Shown here: positions 62,257-64,000 of the stretch, piece by piece | Numbering within the stretch: position 1 is the first letter of the stretch | Layout: the number at the start of each line of letters is the position of its first letter | Assembly: GCA_947503305.1 (NCBI GenBank) | Contig: CANNDF010000007.1 | Span: forward strand, 87,475-151,474 | Source: an uncultured Dokdonia sp. | GTDB lineage: Bacteria; Bacteroidota; Bacteroidia; Flavobacteriales; Flavobacteriaceae | Length of the DNA stretch: 64,000 nucleotides | Direction: 5' to 3' | The notes under the pieces: generated by a model | What the model was told of the DNA's origin: nothing | The model's input: only the letters and a program-made list of their open reading frames with translations | The model's database searches: none | Program-made: the position numbers and the translations under genes

Positions 62257-63168
62257 TTAGAAGAATCGTGGTGATAAATATCTACCTAATTGTTTTAGTT
62301 CAAATCTTAGTAGAATCTCGTGAGACCCACTTGTGTAGTTGTTTAATCCTGTTGTGGTATAATCATATCCATATCCGATCATAAGTCCCTCTGTAATTTG
62401 AAATCCGGCAAGTGCACTTATAGCATCATCCCATCTCCAGGCAAGACCTAATGTCAGTTTCTCTTTAAATAAAAAATTGGCAGATACATCTACTATTAAA
62501 GGTGCACCTTGAACTACTTTCGCGAAAGCGGAAGGTTTAAATTTTAAATCTTCATTTACATCAAACACCATTCCTGCGATAAAGAAAAAATGCATACGTT
62601 CTGCCGCAATAGACTCACTAAAATCATCATAGTGACTTGTGGTTAAAACATTAGGAGTGGACGCACCTAAATACCATTTTTCTGAATGTAAATAGACACC
62701 TGCTCCAATTGTAGGGCTTAATAGGCTAATGTTATCTGTAAATGCTACATCTGGATTTTGAAAAATTCCTTTGCTCCAGTCGGTATCAAGTTGATGTATT
62801 CCTCCCTTAAGTCCAAAAGATAGCTTAGTTGTTTTACTGTAGTCTACTGGAATTGTATATGAAAAATTAACATCTGCATATACTTCTCTTGCAGGACCTA
62901 GTTGATCTGCCACAGCACTAAACCCAAGCCCTATACGCTCATTGCGCATCGGAGCGTGACCAGAAAAAGAGAAAGAGTTAGGGGCTCCATCTATTCCTAC
63001 CCATTGGGTTCTATTTAGTGCTGTTATACTTAGTACTTCACGCTGTCCTGCATATCCAGGATTTACAGACATTGTATTATACATATAGTGGGTAAACTGT
63101 GGGTCTTGCTGGGCAAATGTGCTATACACACATTGCGTTACTAACAATACGAATAACCAATTTTTCAT
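62257..63168 (-). CDS. PorP/SprF-family outer-membrane protein
   Basis: About 303 residues from the ATG at 63168, which gives a clean signal peptide (MKNWLFVLLVTQ...FAQQ); ATGs at 63192 and 63246 are less likely. The mature start QDPQFTHYMYNTMSVNPGYA is the PorP/SprF family signature, followed by a beta-barrel with alternating aromatic strands. These proteins help deliver type IX-secreted adhesins to the surface. A palindrome copy at 62516 falls in the frame as AFAKV. Its start overlaps no neighbour; the adhesin gene ends 34 bp upstream. Confidence 0.9.
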   Translation of the reverse strand: MKNWLFVLLVTQCVYSTFAQQDPQFTHYMYNTMSVNPGYAGQREVLSITALNRTQWVGIDGAPNSFSFSGHAPMRNERIGLGFSAVADQLGPAREVYADVNFSYTIPVDYSKTTKLSFGLKGGIHQLDTDWSKGIFQNPDVAFTDNISLLSPTIGAGVYLHSEKWYLGASTPNVLTTSHYDDFSESIAAERMHFFFIAGMVFDVNEDLKFKPSAFAKVVQGAPLIVDVSANFLFKEKLTLGLAWRWDDAISALAGFQITEGLMIGYGYDYTTTGLNNYTSGSHEILLRFELKQLGRYLSPRFF

Positions 63169-63202
63169 TTTTATAAATTTTGGGGTCTTCATTTTTATTT
63201 TT

Positions 63203-64000
63203 TTATCTCTGGATATATAACCATCCTGCTCGTGGTTTTGAACCATCCTTTACGTCTAATACATAATAATAAGTTCCAACCGGCAATTCATCAGATTGAG
63301 TAATGGTTGAGCGTCCATTAGATATACCAGCCCAGTCGTTTCTATAATTTTCTGTTCTAAATACTAGGTTACCCCATCTGTTGTATACTTCTAAAGTATT
63401 ACCAGGGAATTCTTCTATACAGGTAATTACAAATGTGTCATTCACACCATCACCGTTAGGGGAGAATTCGTTATAGATAACTAAACAATCTAATGGTGTT
63501 ACTGTAGGATCATCTTGTGTATTACCATCCAAGTCATCAGTATCATCACTAACATCGCTTACTACTTGTATTAAAGGTGTTAATCCTTCTGCCATAGCAG
63601 TATTTGATACACCACCACTCATAACGGCTTCCTGCGTAATTTGGAAACTCGCGGTGTAGGTGGCGATTTCATCAACTTGAAGTTCTCCTTCAGGGCTTCC
63701 TAAAGTGGCTCCAGAAAAAGTAGGCTCTGTTGTTAACTCAAGTGGATTTCCATTTGCGTCTGTAAACGTGTCGATGATGATTACATCAGTAAGCCCAATG
63801 TTTCCTGTGTTTTCAACTTCAATGGTGTAGAAAATCATATCACCAACTCTTTTCCCTGTAACTTCTGCTGTCTTTCTAACTTCTATAGTTCCTACACAAT
63901 CACTATTACCTATTGTTGCATCATTGTCATCACAATCTTCTGACGTTGGTACACCGTCACAATCCGCATCGTTTACATTAGAGTTGCTGTTGGTCGCATC
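63203..64000 (-). CDS. Gliding-motility adhesin C-terminus (partial)
   Basis: The frame is open to the right edge with no start in the window, so only the last 265 residues are seen. They include a TSP3-like calcium-binding acidic repeat (DADCDGVPTSEDCDDND), a DUF11/SdrD-like beta repeat (VENTGNIGLTDVIIIDTF) and the type IX secretion/gliding C-terminal domain (YNEFSPNGDGVNDTF, VYNRWGNLVF). This is the end of a large SprB-like surface adhesin, with PorP/SprF and OmpA genes downstream as usual. Confidence 0.9.
   Translation of the reverse strand, partial: DATNSNSNVNDADCDGVPTSEDCDDNDATIGNSDCVGTIEVRKTAEVTGKRVGDMIFYTIEVENTGNIGLTDVIIIDTFTDANGNPLELTTEPTFSGATLGSPEGELQVDEIATYTASFQITQEAVMSGGVSNTAMAEGLTPLIQVVSDVSDDTDDLDGNTQDDPTVTPLDCLVIYNEFSPNGDGVNDTFVITCIEEFPGNTLEVYNRWGNLVFRTENYRNDWAGISNGRSTITQSDELPVGTYYYVLDVKDGSKPRAGWLYIQR

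Noticed and set aside
1..64000. CRISPR arrays and tRNA or rRNA genes
   Set aside because: No regularly spaced direct repeats with unique spacers and no tRNA cloverleaf other than the tmRNA acceptor part were seen. The four repeats at 34121-34267 are operator-like.

Overview
The window looks like chromosome of a marine Flavobacteriaceae species (Bacteroidota). The flanks carry a PorP/SprF-family protein, an OmpA/PD40 protein and the C-terminus of a gliding-motility/type IX secretion adhesin (right), and a TIGR01777-type epimerase and an alanine-dehydrogenase-like enzyme (left). Genes mostly lack Shine-Dalgarno sites, and a TAnnTTTG-type promoter is visible. A 16-bp palindrome, CGCTTTCGCGAAAGCG, is scattered through both host and island DNA. 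The genus cannot be fixed from this; a Dokdonia-like genome is only a guess.

Between about 2.48 kb and about 59.7 kb lies one integrated element. Its left end sits in the 3' end of the tmRNA gene (ssrA), and its large serine integrase reads antisense into the tmRNA. Next come a divergent repressor/Cro-like switch (4.0-5.8 kb), early genes with a winged-helix protein and a glycosyltransferase (5.9-9.6 kb), and a DNA-handling operon with an N6-type methylase, a strawberry-notch-like helicase and a CobS/MoxR-like AAA ATPase (14.1-22.3 kb). After further small genes (26.0-29.0 kb) comes a late-type region (31.7-50.1 kb). That region has a compact packaging-like ATPase, an acidic/basic candidate coat protein, a paralogue of it carrying a beta-propeller, a HExxH protease, about 18 small single- or few-TM proteins, four peptidoglycan-enzyme families, two TM-anchored peptidoglycan-binding proteins, and a holin/spanin-like lysis set. 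I see no tail, portal, large terminase, HK97 capsid, relaxase or type IV secretion gene. My reading is a large, tailless, probably membrane-containing virus-like provirus, or a derived particle-forming element. This is inference, but it is the most interesting feature of the window.

Defence or conflict cassettes are docked in the backbone. They are nuclease/DUF4365/CoiA-like (9.6-13.8 kb), SLATT plus an MmeI-like fused restriction-modification enzyme (22.3-25.9 kb), a retron with PRTase-HTH effector and recognisable msr-msd (29.0-31.6 kb), Fic plus two GIY-YIG proteins (34.1-36.8 kb), and a right-end island with a PLD-helicase, a Cap4-like nuclease, a 1493-aa Mrr-STAND protein and a DUF6602-like protein (50.3-59.7 kb). 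Four of these end tail-to-tail within a few bases of a backbone stop codon.

The DUF4365 gene has an in-frame stop near its 5' end. The right junction is not certain: only a short TCCAC match to the tmRNA 3' end is visible near 59.71 kb. There is no gene-free stretch longer than 300 bases.
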